In this document: one piece after another, positions 32,375 through 41,595 of the stretch
Numbering within the stretch: position 1 is the stretch's first letter
How the letters are laid out: each line of letters opens with the position of its first letter
Assembly (NCBI GenBank): GCA_018058545.1
Contig: JAGOZU010000006.1
Location: 1-64,000 of the forward strand
Source of the DNA: Promineifilum sp.
GTDB taxonomy: Bacteria; Chloroflexota; Anaerolineae; Promineifilales; Promineifilaceae
DNA length: 64,000 nucleotides
Direction of reading: 5' to 3'
Program-made: the position numbers and the translations under genes
Notes under the pieces: model-generated
What the model was told of the DNA's origin: nothing
Databases searched by the model: none
The model's input: the letters and a program-made list of their open reading frames with translations, nothing else

Positions 32375-34978
32375 TTAATCCGCTGCGGCCGCCTCGATCA
32401 CGGCCGGGGCGCGCAAGCTGACCGTCGCCGGGACGACGCCCATCGGCCGGTAGCTGGATATGCCGCACAACAGGCCCACGCCGGACGGGGCCGATTCGCT
32501 GACGGCGGTTTCAACCTCATAGGTTTCGCCCTCGGCGACCACGGTCAGGTCGTCGCCGTCAACAATAGACAGGGCCGCCGCGTCGACCGGGTTCACAAAG
32601 AGCGTGGGCCAGGTCTCGCGCGAGTGCAACAGCTTGGTGTAATCGATCAGCGTCCCGCCGGTGTAGAGCGACGGGATGCGCATGATGCGGAAGCCGCCGT
32701 CATCGGCCGAAACCGGCTCGGACGGCAGGTCGTATGGCGCGGGGGCGTTGGTTTCCGCGGCCGAAGCCCACTGCTGCCCCAGACCGGCCTTGTTGGTGTG
32801 GGCTGTGCCGCCATAATAAAACTCGGGGCCGCCGATGATGGGCCATTGCGGCTCGATATGGGTCAGCGTCCGGTAGTCCATCTCCTTGTAGGGGGCAGTC
32901 GCCTTGGCCAGCTCCTTGAAGACCAGGCTGGCGGCGAAGGCGGCCTTGCCCATGCCCACGCGCTCGCCAATCTGAGCCAGAATCTGCCAGTCGGGGCGCG
33001 CCTCGCCCGCGGGGGGGATGGCCGGATAGTAGCGCTGGACGCGCCGCTCGCCGCTGGTGAAGGTCCCTTCGCGCTCGGCCCAGCTCTGGGCAGGCAAGAC
33101 CACGTCGGCCACGGCGGCCGTCTCGGTCATGAACAGCTCTTGCACCACCAGGAAGGACAATTGGCCACGGCCGTCCAGCAGCTCGTCGCCCACCGGGTCC
33201 GTCCCCAGGACGAATAGCGCCTCCAGGCTGCCGTCGGCCGCGCCGGAGTAGATGGCGGCGGCGTCCAGACCGGGGTTGGCTATAGCGCTGTAGCCGGGAC
33301 CATAGGCCGGGTGGATGCCCATGTCCCACGCGCCTTGCGTGTTGGCGTGCGACCACACCGGCACCAGACCGCTGTTCTTGCGGCCCGCGTGGGCCACGGC
33401 CTCGTCCCCCTCGCCACGCTTCAGCAGCAGGAGATTGGCCAGCGTGCGGGCCAGCGTGTCGGTTTCCTGATAGGTTAATCCCTCGGCCCCGTAGAAGATG
33501 ACCAGATTCTCGGCCTCCATCAGCGAGGCGGCCACGGCCGCGGGGCTGCCTTCTTCGGCCGCGCCGACATCCACATAAGCCATCGTCAGCAACTCGCGAG
33601 CGGCGGTCAACGCCTCGCCCGGGGCGCAGCGAATGGAATGGGTGGCGTGCTTGTCCAGCCGCGTGGCCCGCGCGTTGAGTACCACGAGCGTCGCGCCGCG
33701 ATCGGCGGCCTGCTTGACGCGCAGCCACCAGACCGGCGCCTCCTCATGCAGGTCGGCGGCCACCACCAGGATGGCGTCGCCCTTGCCGAGGTCGAGCAGG
33801 TTGCTGCCGCGGCTGATGCCCACCTGGGCCACCACATCGCCGCCGGCCAGACGTCGCTCGGCCAGATCGATATTGCCGCTACCCAACCCCTGCCGGAACA
33901 GGCGCTGGAACTCGAAGTAATCCTCATTGCTCAGGCGCTCGCCCGTCACGCCGGCGACCGATCCCTTGTGTTGTTTCAGCTTGTCGGCGACGTAATCGAG
34001 GGCATCGTCCCAGGACACGGCCTCCAGGCGGCCGTCGCGCCGCACCAGGGGGCTATGCAGCCGCTGGGGGGCGTCGGCGAAGTGATGGACGAAACGTCCC
34101 TTGTCGCAAATCCAAATCTCGTTGACGGCCTCGTTCTGGCGCGGCACAATGCGCTTGATGACCCGGCGGCCGCCCGCGGTGGCTTCGCGCCGGGTGTCCA
34201 GCGTCGTATTGCAGCCGACCGGGCAATGGGGGCAGATGCTGGCCACCGGGTTCAGTTCCCACGGCCGCGCCCCAAATCGAAAGTCCGACGTCGTCAGCGC
34301 GCCGACCGGGCAAATATCGGTGGTGTTGCCGCTCCAATAGCTGTCGAACCCGGGATCGGTGAAGGTGACGATCTCCAGGCGGCGGCCGCGATTGTGGAAC
34401 TCGATGACCGGATCATCGACGACCTCATCCTGAAAGCGGATGCAGCGGGCGCACTGGATGCAGCGCTCCTTGTCGAGGACGATCAGCTCGCCCAGCGGAA
34501 CGCGCTTGTCCAGCTTGATCTTGTCCCGGAAGTCCATGCGGCTGGCGTCGTAGCCGTAGACCATCGTCAGGTCCTGCAACGGGCACTCGCCACCCTTGTC
34601 GCAAACGGGACAGTCGAGCGGGTGGCTCGTCAGCAAAAATTCAAGCATGTCGGCACGGGTCTTCTTGACCGGATCGGTCTGCGTGCGCACGACCATGCCC
34701 TCGCTGACGACTACCGTGCAACTGGTCTGCAACCCTTTGCCGAAGTTCAGCTTGATCGAGCCGTCGGGGTTGAGCACCTTCTGGCCGGTGGCGCGGTCGA
34801 TGACCGGCAAGCCTATCTCGACCATGCACAGGCGACACATGCCGACAGGGTCCAGCTTGGGGTGGTAGCAAAACACCGGGATCTCGATCTCGATCCGCTT
34901 GGCAGCGTCGACAACCAGCGTCCCCTTGGGGACGGAAATTTCATTACCGTCGATGGTCAGATTAACCATATCACTCAT
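32375..34978 (-). CDS. nuoG: NADH-quinone oxidoreductase subunit G
   Basis: An 867-residue iron-sulfur subunit. The N-terminal [2Fe-2S] domain shows CYHPKLDPVGMCRLCMVEIG and later TSCTVVV; then the His-ligand cluster HPLDCPVCDKGGECPLQD; then CIQCARCIRFQDEV with DICPVGALT. A second CxxCxxxC block (ICPHCPVGCN) begins the molybdopterin-oxidoreductase-like domain, which has lost its redox role in most bacteria. Three in-frame starts (GTG 34996, ATG 34978, ATG 34969) are possible; the middle one was chosen, with modest certainty. Confidence 0.94.
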   Translation of the reverse strand: MSDMVNLTIDGNEISVPKGTLVVDAAKRIEIEIPVFCYHPKLDPVGMCRLCMVEIGLPVIDRATGQKVLNPDGSIKLNFGKGLQTSCTVVVSEGMVVRTQTDPVKKTRADMLEFLLTSHPLDCPVCDKGGECPLQDLTMVYGYDASRMDFRDKIKLDKRVPLGELIVLDKERCIQCARCIRFQDEVVDDPVIEFHNRGRRLEIVTFTDPGFDSYWSGNTTDICPVGALTTSDFRFGARPWELNPVASICPHCPVGCNTTLDTRREATAGGRRVIKRIVPRQNEAVNEIWICDKGRFVHHFADAPQRLHSPLVRRDGRLEAVSWDDALDYVADKLKQHKGSVAGVTGERLSNEDYFEFQRLFRQGLGSGNIDLAERRLAGGDVVAQVGISRGSNLLDLGKGDAILVVAADLHEEAPVWWLRVKQAADRGATLVVLNARATRLDKHATHSIRCAPGEALTAARELLTMAYVDVGAAEEGSPAAVAASLMEAENLVIFYGAEGLTYQETDTLARTLANLLLLKRGEGDEAVAHAGRKNSGLVPVWSHANTQGAWDMGIHPAYGPGYSAIANPGLDAAAIYSGAADGSLEALFVLGTDPVGDELLDGRGQLSFLVVQELFMTETAAVADVVLPAQSWAEREGTFTSGERRVQRYYPAIPPAGEARPDWQILAQIGERVGMGKAAFAASLVFKELAKATAPYKEMDYRTLTHIEPQWPIIGGPEFYYGGTAHTNKAGLGQQWASAAETNAPAPYDLPSEPVSADDGGFRIMRIPSLYTGGTLIDYTKLLHSRETWPTLFVNPVDAAALSIVDGDDLTVVAEGETYEVETAVSESAPSGVGLLCGISSYRPMGVVPATVSLRAPAVIEAAAAD

Positions 34979-35021
34979 AACATCACTCGTGGTCACTCTA
35001 TAACCAGATGCCGCCGTCGCG

Positions 35022-36305
<1,284 letters not shown>

Positions 36306-36365
36306 AATCTCAACCCTCAGGGCCGCGCATCCGGCAAAGCCACCGGCGGCGCGACAACCTATCAA

Positions 36366-36893
36366 CTACTTGGCGTAACTGACGATGCGCTCGATAACGG
36401 ACTGTTCGACCTCGCCCGCGGCCGCTTTGGCCCGCAGGTCGGCGATCAAATTGTCGAACTTCGTCTCGTCCAGACTCTCGTAGAACTTCAAATTGCACTG
36501 GAGCATCGGCGCGCGGTCGCAGGCCCCCAGGCACATGACCGTCTTAAGCGTGAACAGGCCGTCGTTGGTCGTGCCTTCTACCGGGATGTCCAGCTTGCGC
36601 GAGGCCATCTCGACGAAATCGTCTGCGCCACGCAGGGCGCAAGCCAGGTCATTGCAAACCTCCAGCACGTATTTACCGGTCGGCTCTTCATAATAGAGCG
36701 AGTAGAAGCCGGCCAGCGACAGGACGTGGGTCGGGTCCAGACCGAGGATATCGGCCACGTCTTTCATGGCCTCATCGCTCATGTAGCCATATTCGCGCTG
36801 GGCCAGGTGCATCAGATGCAGGATGGCCGATTTCTTCTGCGGAAACCGGGCCAGCAAGCCGTCGATCTCTTTGGCGTATTTCTCTCTAAGCAC
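36366..36893 (-). CDS. nuoE: NADH-quinone oxidoreductase subunit E
   Basis: A 175-residue thioredoxin-like [2Fe-2S] protein (cluster N1a). The four ligands have canonical spacing: C80 and C85 in VCNDLAC, C121 and C125 in CLGAC. The chosen GTG start has GGAGAG 5 bases upstream; a longer reading into nuoD exists but its N-terminus has no family character. It pairs with NuoF in the NADH dehydrogenase module. Confidence 0.93.
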   Translation of the reverse strand: MLREKYAKEIDGLLARFPQKKSAILHLMHLAQREYGYMSDEAMKDVADILGLDPTHVLSLAGFYSLYYEEPTGKYVLEVCNDLACALRGADDFVEMASRKLDIPVEGTTNDGLFTLKTVMCLGACDRAPMLQCNLKFYESLDETKFDNLIADLRAKAAAGEVEQSVIERIVSYAK

Positions 36894-36942
36894 GATGCTC
36901 TCCAGAAGTAAGTCTCTACAAACGGCAGGCGCGATATTCACC

Positions 36943-38205
36943 CTACCGGTCAATCTCACCCAGAACAATATCGATCGAGCCGATCATGGCCACCAGGTCG
37001 GCGACGAAGCTCCCCCGGCCCATCATCGGCAACGAAGCCAGATTCACATAGGACGGCGTGCGGAAATGGACGCGGCCGGGCTTGTTGCCCCCGTCGCCGC
37101 GCAGATAGCAGCCGATCTCGCCCCGTGGCGACTCGATGACCTGGTAGACATAACCCACCGGCGCCGAGAAGCCTTCGGTCCATAGCTTGAAGTGGTGGAT
37201 CACCGCTTCCATGCTGGTGCCCAGGTCCGCACGAGGCGGCGGCACGATCTTGTGATTATCGATGTTGACCGGGCCGGGCTTCAGCCGGTCGAGGCCCTGC
37301 CGGATGAGGCTCAGCGATTCCTTCATCTCGCGGATACGGACCAGGTATCGGGCGTAGACATCGCCCTCTTTCTCTATCGGCACGTCAAAATCATAGGTCT
37401 CATAGCCGCAGTACGGTTGGTCGCGGCGATTGTCCCAGTCGACGCCGGAGCCGCGCATGCACGGGCCACTAAAGCCCCAGGCGATGGCATCATCGTGGGA
37501 GACGACGCCGACGTCCTTGGTGCGCTTCAGGAAGATCGGGTTCCTGGTCAGCAGGGATTCGTAGTCGGCGATCTTGGCCGGCATGAAGTCGAGAAACTTG
37601 CGAACGGCCGGCACGAACTCTTCGGGCACGTCGCGCCACAGGCCGCCCGGCCGGAAGTAACTGACCATCATGCGCTGCCCGGCCACCATCTCGAAGATAT
37701 CGAGGATGTATTCGCGCTCGCGGAAGCAATAGAGGAAGACGGACATGGCCGCCAGGTCGAGCGACGAGGTGCCCAGCCAAACCAGATGGCTGGCAATGCG
37801 CGAAAGCTCGGCCAGAATAAGGCGGAGCGTCTCGGCGCGGGGGGTGATCTCGATGCCCAACAGCTTCTCCACGGCCATGATGTAGCACATGTTGTTGGTC
37901 ATGGGCGTGAGATAGTCCATCCGGTCGGTCATCACCAGCGCCTTCACGAAGCGCTTGTTTTCCATGTTCTTCTCGATACCGGTATGGAGAAAACCGATAT
38001 CGGGAGCCAGGTTGACGACCGTCTCCCCGTCCAGTTCGACCAGGAGGCGCAGCACGCCGTGGGTGCTGGGATGTTGCGGCCCCATGCTGAGCAGCATATG
38101 CTCTTCGGGGTCGATGATCTCCATGCCCGTGCCGACTTTGGCGCGGAACTCTTCTACGCTGAGTTCCTGAATGCTATCGCTTGCTTGCGGTATCAAATAA
38201 CTCAT
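36943..38205 (-). CDS. nuoD: NADH-quinone oxidoreductase subunit D
   Basis: A 420-residue subunit related to the large subunit of [NiFe] hydrogenases. MGPQHPSTHGVLRLLVELDG contains the quinone-site HPSTHG loop, and the end GSIDIVLGEIDR is conserved. It carries no hydrogenase metal cysteines, as expected. The protein is separate from NuoC (fused in E. coli). GGAG precedes the ATG. Confidence 0.96.
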   Translation of the reverse strand: MSYLIPQASDSIQELSVEEFRAKVGTGMEIIDPEEHMLLSMGPQHPSTHGVLRLLVELDGETVVNLAPDIGFLHTGIEKNMENKRFVKALVMTDRMDYLTPMTNNMCYIMAVEKLLGIEITPRAETLRLILAELSRIASHLVWLGTSSLDLAAMSVFLYCFREREYILDIFEMVAGQRMMVSYFRPGGLWRDVPEEFVPAVRKFLDFMPAKIADYESLLTRNPIFLKRTKDVGVVSHDDAIAWGFSGPCMRGSGVDWDNRRDQPYCGYETYDFDVPIEKEGDVYARYLVRIREMKESLSLIRQGLDRLKPGPVNIDNHKIVPPPRADLGTSMEAVIHHFKLWTEGFSAPVGYVYQVIESPRGEIGCYLRGDGGNKPGRVHFRTPSYVNLASLPMMGRGSFVADLVAMIGSIDIVLGEIDR

Positions 38206-38293
38206 AATGAACTCCGGTCAGGAGCGACGAATCGCCTGAGTGACGAGCGGCACAGCGCGCGGCGCAAGCCGATCGTCGGGGCGCCATCATTCG

Positions 38294-38815
38294 TCATTCC
38301 CTGGCGCGCGGCTTTTTGGATTCGATCTCCTGCCAGTTGAAAGTGAACTGCACCTCTTCGTAGCCTAGCGGGTAGTCCTTTCGCAGCGGGTGGCCCTGCC
38401 AATCCTCGGGCAGGAACAGGCGGCGCAGGTGGTTGTTGCCGGCGAAGCGCACGCCCATCAGGTCCCATACCTCCATCTCCAGCCAGGTGGCCACGGGCCA
38501 GACGGGTTCAACCGTCTGCGGGCCTTCGTCGGGATCGTCGACCTCGACGCGCAACCTGATCCGGTGCTTGTGGGGCATGGATAACAGGTGATAGCTGACG
38601 GCGAAGCGCGGATAATCGGGCAGCATGTCGTCAGCGACGATATCGGACAGAAAATTGTAGCGCAGCTCGGGGTCGTCACGCAGCAGGCGGCAGGCGTCGA
38701 CGATCTTGTTCTGCCGGATGATGAGGGTGCGCTCGCCGCGAAAATCGGACACGTCTTCGATCGCGTCGGGTAGCGCCGCTCGCAGTTTCTCAACTACCAT
38801 GTCATCGCGTGTCAT
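38294..38815 (-). CDS. nuoC: NADH-quinone oxidoreductase subunit C
   Basis: A 173-residue 30-kDa-type subunit. The signature WPVATWLEMEVWDLMGVRFA and NHLRRLFLPEDWQGHPLRKD is intact. AAGAGG precedes the ATG; a second ATG five codons later is possible. It assembles with NuoD in the connecting module. An 88-base gap separates it from nuoD. Confidence 0.95.
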   Translation of the reverse strand: MTRDDMVVEKLRAALPDAIEDVSDFRGERTLIIRQNKIVDACRLLRDDPELRYNFLSDIVADDMLPDYPRFAVSYHLLSMPHKHRIRLRVEVDDPDEGPQTVEPVWPVATWLEMEVWDLMGVRFAGNNHLRRLFLPEDWQGHPLRKDYPLGYEEVQFTFNWQEIESKKPRARE

Positions 38816-38830
38816 CCAAAACCTCTTGGG

Positions 38831-38865
38831 AATTACGAATTACGAATTACGAATTACGAATTGCG
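38831..38865. repeat. 7-bp microsatellite between nuoB and nuoC
   Basis: Four exact units of AATTACG followed by one AATTGCG, in the 62-base spacer. The period of 7 is incompatible with coding. A comparable but looser repeat (GACGAATG, GCGAATG, GATGAATG) lies in the nuoI-nuoJ spacer at 30530-30560. Confidence 0.9.
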
Positions 38866-38877
38866 GAATCCGGATAG

Positions 38878-39360
38878 TTAGGCCCAGTCGGCCAGCTTTT
38901 CCTTGCGAACCTTCTCGTGCAACGTCATGACGCCGTCGATGAGCGCCTCGGGCCGCGGCGGGCAGCCCGCGACGTAGACATCGACGGGGATGATCTCATC
39001 CACGCCCTGGACGATGGCATAGTTATTGAACACGCCGCCGCACGACGCGCAGTCGCCCATGGCGATGACCCACTTGGGATAGGGCATCTGGTCATAGAGG
39101 CGACGGATCACCGGGGCCATTTTGCGCGAAACGCGCCCGGCCACGATCATCAGGTCGGATTGGCGCGGCGACGGCCGATTCAGCTCCATGCCGAAGCGGG
39201 AGAGGTCGTAATGAGCGGCCTGCGTGGACATCATCTCGATGGCGCAGCAGGCGAGGCCAAACAGTATCGGCCACATGGCGTTGCTGCGGCCCCAATTCAC
39301 GACATCTTCCAGGCGATAGGTGACGACGCCCAGACTGCCGGCTTTTTGTTCTATTCCCAT
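38878..39360 (-). CDS. nuoB: NADH-quinone oxidoreductase subunit B (cluster N2)
   Basis: A 160-residue subunit that carries the terminal 4Fe-4S cluster N2 next to the quinone site. The ligands are the tandem C38-C39 in [10 protein letters not shown], the C in MGDCASCGG and the C in AGCPPRPE. The ATG with GGAG upstream was chosen; it lies within the last ten bases of nuoA. An upstream extension is antisense-like and unlikely. Confidence 0.96.
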   Translation of the reverse strand: MGIEQKAGSLGVVTYRLEDVVNWGRSNAMWPILFGLACCAIEMMSTQAAHYDLSRFGMELNRPSPRQSDLMIVAGRVSRKMAPVIRRLYDQMPYPKWVIAMGDCASCGGVFNNYAIVQGVDEIIPVDVYVAGCPPRPEALIDGVMTLHEKVRKEKLADWA

Positions 39361-39716
39361 TCCAGGACTCCTTTCTTCCAGACCCACAGGTCGCCGATGA
39401 TAAACATGGTCATAAAGATGAGCATGGCTGCCAGCCCGAAATAGCCGAGGTTGCGAAACGTGACGGCCCACGGCACGAGCAGGATGATGTCAATGTCAAA
39501 GAGGATAAACAGCACGGCGATGCGATAGAACTTCACCGGCAGGCGTCGTTGGGCCTCGCCGACGGCCGTCATACCTGACTCATAGGGGGCCAGGGCGCGC
39601 GCGCTCTGGCGCTTGGGACCCAGACTGAGGGACAGGATGGGCAGCAGCAAAGCAAAAAAGATAGCGACGCCAAGTAAAACGGCGACCGGCAGGAAATCGA
39701 TAAGCGTTTGTTCCAT
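39351..39716 (-). CDS. nuoA: NADH-quinone oxidoreductase subunit A
   Basis: A 121-residue membrane subunit with three helices and the conserved [20 protein letters not shown] loop and [13 protein letters not shown]. The loop after helix 1 helps shape the quinone channel. It is the first gene of the nuoA-M operon. The ribosome site is weak (AGAG). The 260-base gap upstream, shared with the divergent vapBC, contains the promoters and two inverted repeats. Confidence 0.95.
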   Translation of the reverse strand: MEQTLIDFLPVAVLLGVAIFFALLLPILSLSLGPKRQSARALAPYESGMTAVGEAQRRLPVKFYRIAVLFILFDIDIILLVPWAVTFRNLGYFGLAAMLIFMTMFIIGDLWVWKKGVLEWE

Positions 39717-39846
39717 AATCGCGCTCTGTTGTTGCGGGTAGAATGGCGGGATCTCGCAGCAACCCTGACGGAATCATAATCCCACCGCGCGAGATACGCC
39801 AATAAATACAACAGTTGAGAGAACTCAGGCGTCTCTCACGGTGTGA

Positions 39847-39874
39847 ATTCTATCACAAGTAACTTGCAGGCCAA
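39847..39874 (-). promoter_or_regulatory. Candidate promoter of the nuo operon
   Basis: On the minus strand TTGGCC and TAGAAT are spaced by 16 bases, about 130 bases upstream of nuoA. Downstream the leader could fold: TGAGAGA/TCTCTCA (39816-39838) and GGCG..ATCTCGC/GCGAGAT..CGCC (39745-39800). No known riboswitch was recognised. Confidence 0.45.
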
Positions 39875-39927
39875 GAATTGATTTGTTAATCGTGGTTAAC
39901 CGTTTTTCCCTTGACAATCAGCGCTCC

Positions 39928-39957
39928 TTGACTCTACTTCATCCCTTGAATTATAAT
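39928..39957 (+). promoter_or_regulatory. Promoter of the second vapBC operon
   Basis: TTGACT (39928-39933) and TATAAT (39952-39957) with an 18-base spacer, 19 bases before the antitoxin ATG. A ribosome site AAGGAGAG follows. Confidence 0.75.
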
Positions 39958-39960
39958 TCA
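39947..39960 (+). promoter_or_regulatory. Operator palindrome overlapping the vapBC -10 box
   Basis: TGAATTATAATTCA is a perfect 14-bp palindrome that covers the whole -10 element. Binding of the AbrB-type antitoxin, alone or with the toxin, would exclude RNA polymerase. Assigned from position and symmetry. Confidence 0.55.
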
Positions 39961-39976
39961 GTCAAGGAGAGTACAC

Positions 39977-40237
39977 ATGGCTATCAGATCGGCAATTACC
40001 GGCAAGAACCAGATCACCATCCCGGCGGCGATTGTGCGCGAGCTTGAATTGGAGCCGGGGATGCAGCTGGAATGGGAAGTTGATGAGGGCCGCGCTGTGA
40101 TTATACGGCCGGTGATGTCGCGTTATGAGCTGGCAAAAAAGCTGGAAGGATCGCTGCGCCATATCCTCAAGCCCGGCGATGATCCGATTGGCGATCTGAT
40201 CCGCGAGCGCGTGGAAGAGGACAAAGAGTACGAATAA
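39977..40237 (+). CDS. vapB: AbrB/MazE-family antitoxin (VapB)
   Basis: An 86-residue swapped-hairpin protein: MAIRSAITGKNQITIPAAIV followed by RELELEPGMQLEWEVDEGRA. The second half is a charged arm for toxin binding. It starts after AAGGAGAG and is followed two bases later by the PIN toxin. Sequence is clearly different from the first vapB of this window, so it is an independent acquisition rather than a duplication. Confidence 0.9.
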   Translation: MAIRSAITGKNQITIPAAIVRELELEPGMQLEWEVDEGRAVIIRPVMSRYELAKKLEGSLRHILKPGDDPIGDLIRERVEEDKEYE

Positions 40238-40239
40238 CG

Positions 40240-40647
40240 ATGTTCACCCACCTGCTTGATACGTCAGCCTGGTTCATTCATGTTTTCAAGGAACCCGGAT
40301 CTGAGCAAATCACCGAGCTATTCAGGGACGAGAAAAATCAGGTCGCCATTTCGGCTATCAGCCTTGTTGAAATGTATGCCCGGCTAAAGTCGGCCGGCCG
40401 GGCATCGGAGTTCGACCCGACGGTCGAGTTCTATCAGCAATTATTCCATGCCATTCTTCCCGTGACGGAGAAGGTTGCGCTTCGCGCCGTGTCCCTGCGG
40501 GACACAGCAACGACTCGCCTGCCGACAATCGATTCACTGATCGCCGCCACGGCCGCGCTGCAGGGGGCGGTCCTTGTCCATCGCGACGCGCATTTCAGTA
40601 CACTGTCGCCTGATCAGGTGCAACAGCAGGCTCTATCCGAACCTTAG
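40240..40647 (+). CDS. vapC: PIN-domain ribonuclease toxin (VapC)
   Basis: A 135-residue PIN domain with the acidic residues D7 (LLDTSAW), E44 (SLVEMYA), D98 (LPTIDSLIAA) and D116 (HRDAHF). It belongs to a different PIN subgroup than the first VapC. The active site appears intact. The base composition of this and the next two genes is less GC-rich than the neighbourhood. Confidence 0.92.
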   Translation: MFTHLLDTSAWFIHVFKEPGSEQITELFRDEKNQVAISAISLVEMYARLKSAGRASEFDPTVEFYQQLFHAILPVTEKVALRAVSLRDTATTRLPTIDSLIAATAALQGAVLVHRDAHFSTLSPDQVQQQALSEP

Positions 40648-40686
40648 TCAAACGACCCACACCTGTGCTACACTATGGATATGGTT

Positions 40687-41064
40687 ATGCAAGTCACTGT
40701 TAACTTGCCGGAAGAGACCTATCGTCGTGCGAAGCGGCTGGCGCAGTTGACACAGCGCGAAGTTGCCGACGTCCTGGCGGATACATTGTCCCTGTCGTTG
40801 CCCTCGTTGACAGAGGGTAAAGCACCTGCCATGCAGGATATGATCGACGCTCAAGTGATCGCGCTAACTGAATTGCAGCTATCCGCAAATGAAGACGAAC
40901 GATTAGGCGAGTTACTCGATAAACAGCAAGCGGGAGAACTGACGGATGACGAACGCCCTGATTTGAACCGGTTGATGCAGGTCTATCAGGAAGGGCTACT
41001 CCTTAAGTCAGAAGCCCTGGCGGAAGCCGTTTCTCGCGGGCTGATCCCTCCTCTGTCTTCATGA
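40687..41064 (+). CDS. Ribbon-helix-helix-like protein paired with an HNH gene
   Basis: A 125-residue protein. MQVTVNLPEETYRRAKRLAQ is a typical RHH start, followed by helices and a Glu/Asp-rich second half ending in SRGLIPPLSS. Two ATGs lie just upstream (40675 and 40681). A TACACT box ends directly before the first, so transcription should start near 40681, favouring a later ATG and a leaderless message. Its stop overlaps the start of the HNH gene (ATGA). It may be a DNA-binding partner or antitoxin for the HNH protein. Confidence 0.72.
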   Translation: MQVTVNLPEETYRRAKRLAQLTQREVADVLADTLSLSLPSLTEGKAPAMQDMIDAQVIALTELQLSANEDERLGELLDKQQAGELTDDERPDLNRLMQVYQEGLLLKSEALAEAVSRGLIPPLSS

Positions 41065-41486
41065 GTCGCAGTCGAATTCCCGTTGAAGTGCGCGAGCGTG
41101 TTCGCCACGTCGCAGCCGATCGCTGTGGTTACTGCCTGAGCAGTCAGGAACTTGTCCTCGGCCGATTACAGTTGGATCACATCATCCCCATCGCTAAAGG
41201 CGGGACAGATGACGAGGATAACCTGTGGTTAGCGTGCAGCCTGTGCAACAGTTATAAGGGTATTCAGACCACTGGCGTTGACCCCCTGACGAACGCAATT
41301 GTGTCGCTGTTTAACCCGCGTCAACAAACCTGGTCGGGCCACTTTCATTGGTCTGAAGATGGAGCACAGATTGATGGGTTAACCCCCTGTGGACGAGCCA
41401 CAGTGATCGCCCTGCAACTGAATAACGTTCTGGCCGTCACTGTCCGGCGTGGGTGGATACAAGCCGGGTGGCACCCGCCCAAGTAG
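41061..41486 (+). CDS. HNH endonuclease
   Basis: A 141-residue nuclease. The HNH motif is complete: CGYC (C22, C25), LDHIIPIAKGG (H40), DNLWLACSLCN (N54, C59, C62). The four cysteines bind zinc and H40 is the expected general base. The C-terminal half (GHFHWSEDGAQIDGLTPCGR) is conserved in the same-length cyanobacterial and chloroflexal HNH proteins that are also paired with a small RHH-type gene. Target unknown; a restriction-like, selfish or toxin role is possible. Confidence 0.88.
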   Translation: MSRSRIPVEVRERVRHVAADRCGYCLSSQELVLGRLQLDHIIPIAKGGTDDEDNLWLACSLCNSYKGIQTTGVDPLTNAIVSLFNPRQQTWSGHFHWSEDGAQIDGLTPCGRATVIALQLNNVLAVTVRRGWIQAGWHPPK

Positions 41487-41490
41487 TCGA

Positions 41491-41519
41491 TAGAACGTCT
41501 GCCCCACTTGCGCTATAAT
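41491..41519 (+). promoter_or_regulatory. Candidate dnaG promoter
   Basis: A perfect TATAAT (41514-41519) with TAGAAC as a weak -35 at 17 bases, in the gap between the HNH gene and dnaG. The leader would be about 70 bases. Confidence 0.5.
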
Positions 41520-41595
41520 CTCCCATCTAATGACCGCAGCATGTGAGCGACCCCTGGGCCGCCTTGCGAATCCTGCGTGATCGGCGGATGCTCTG

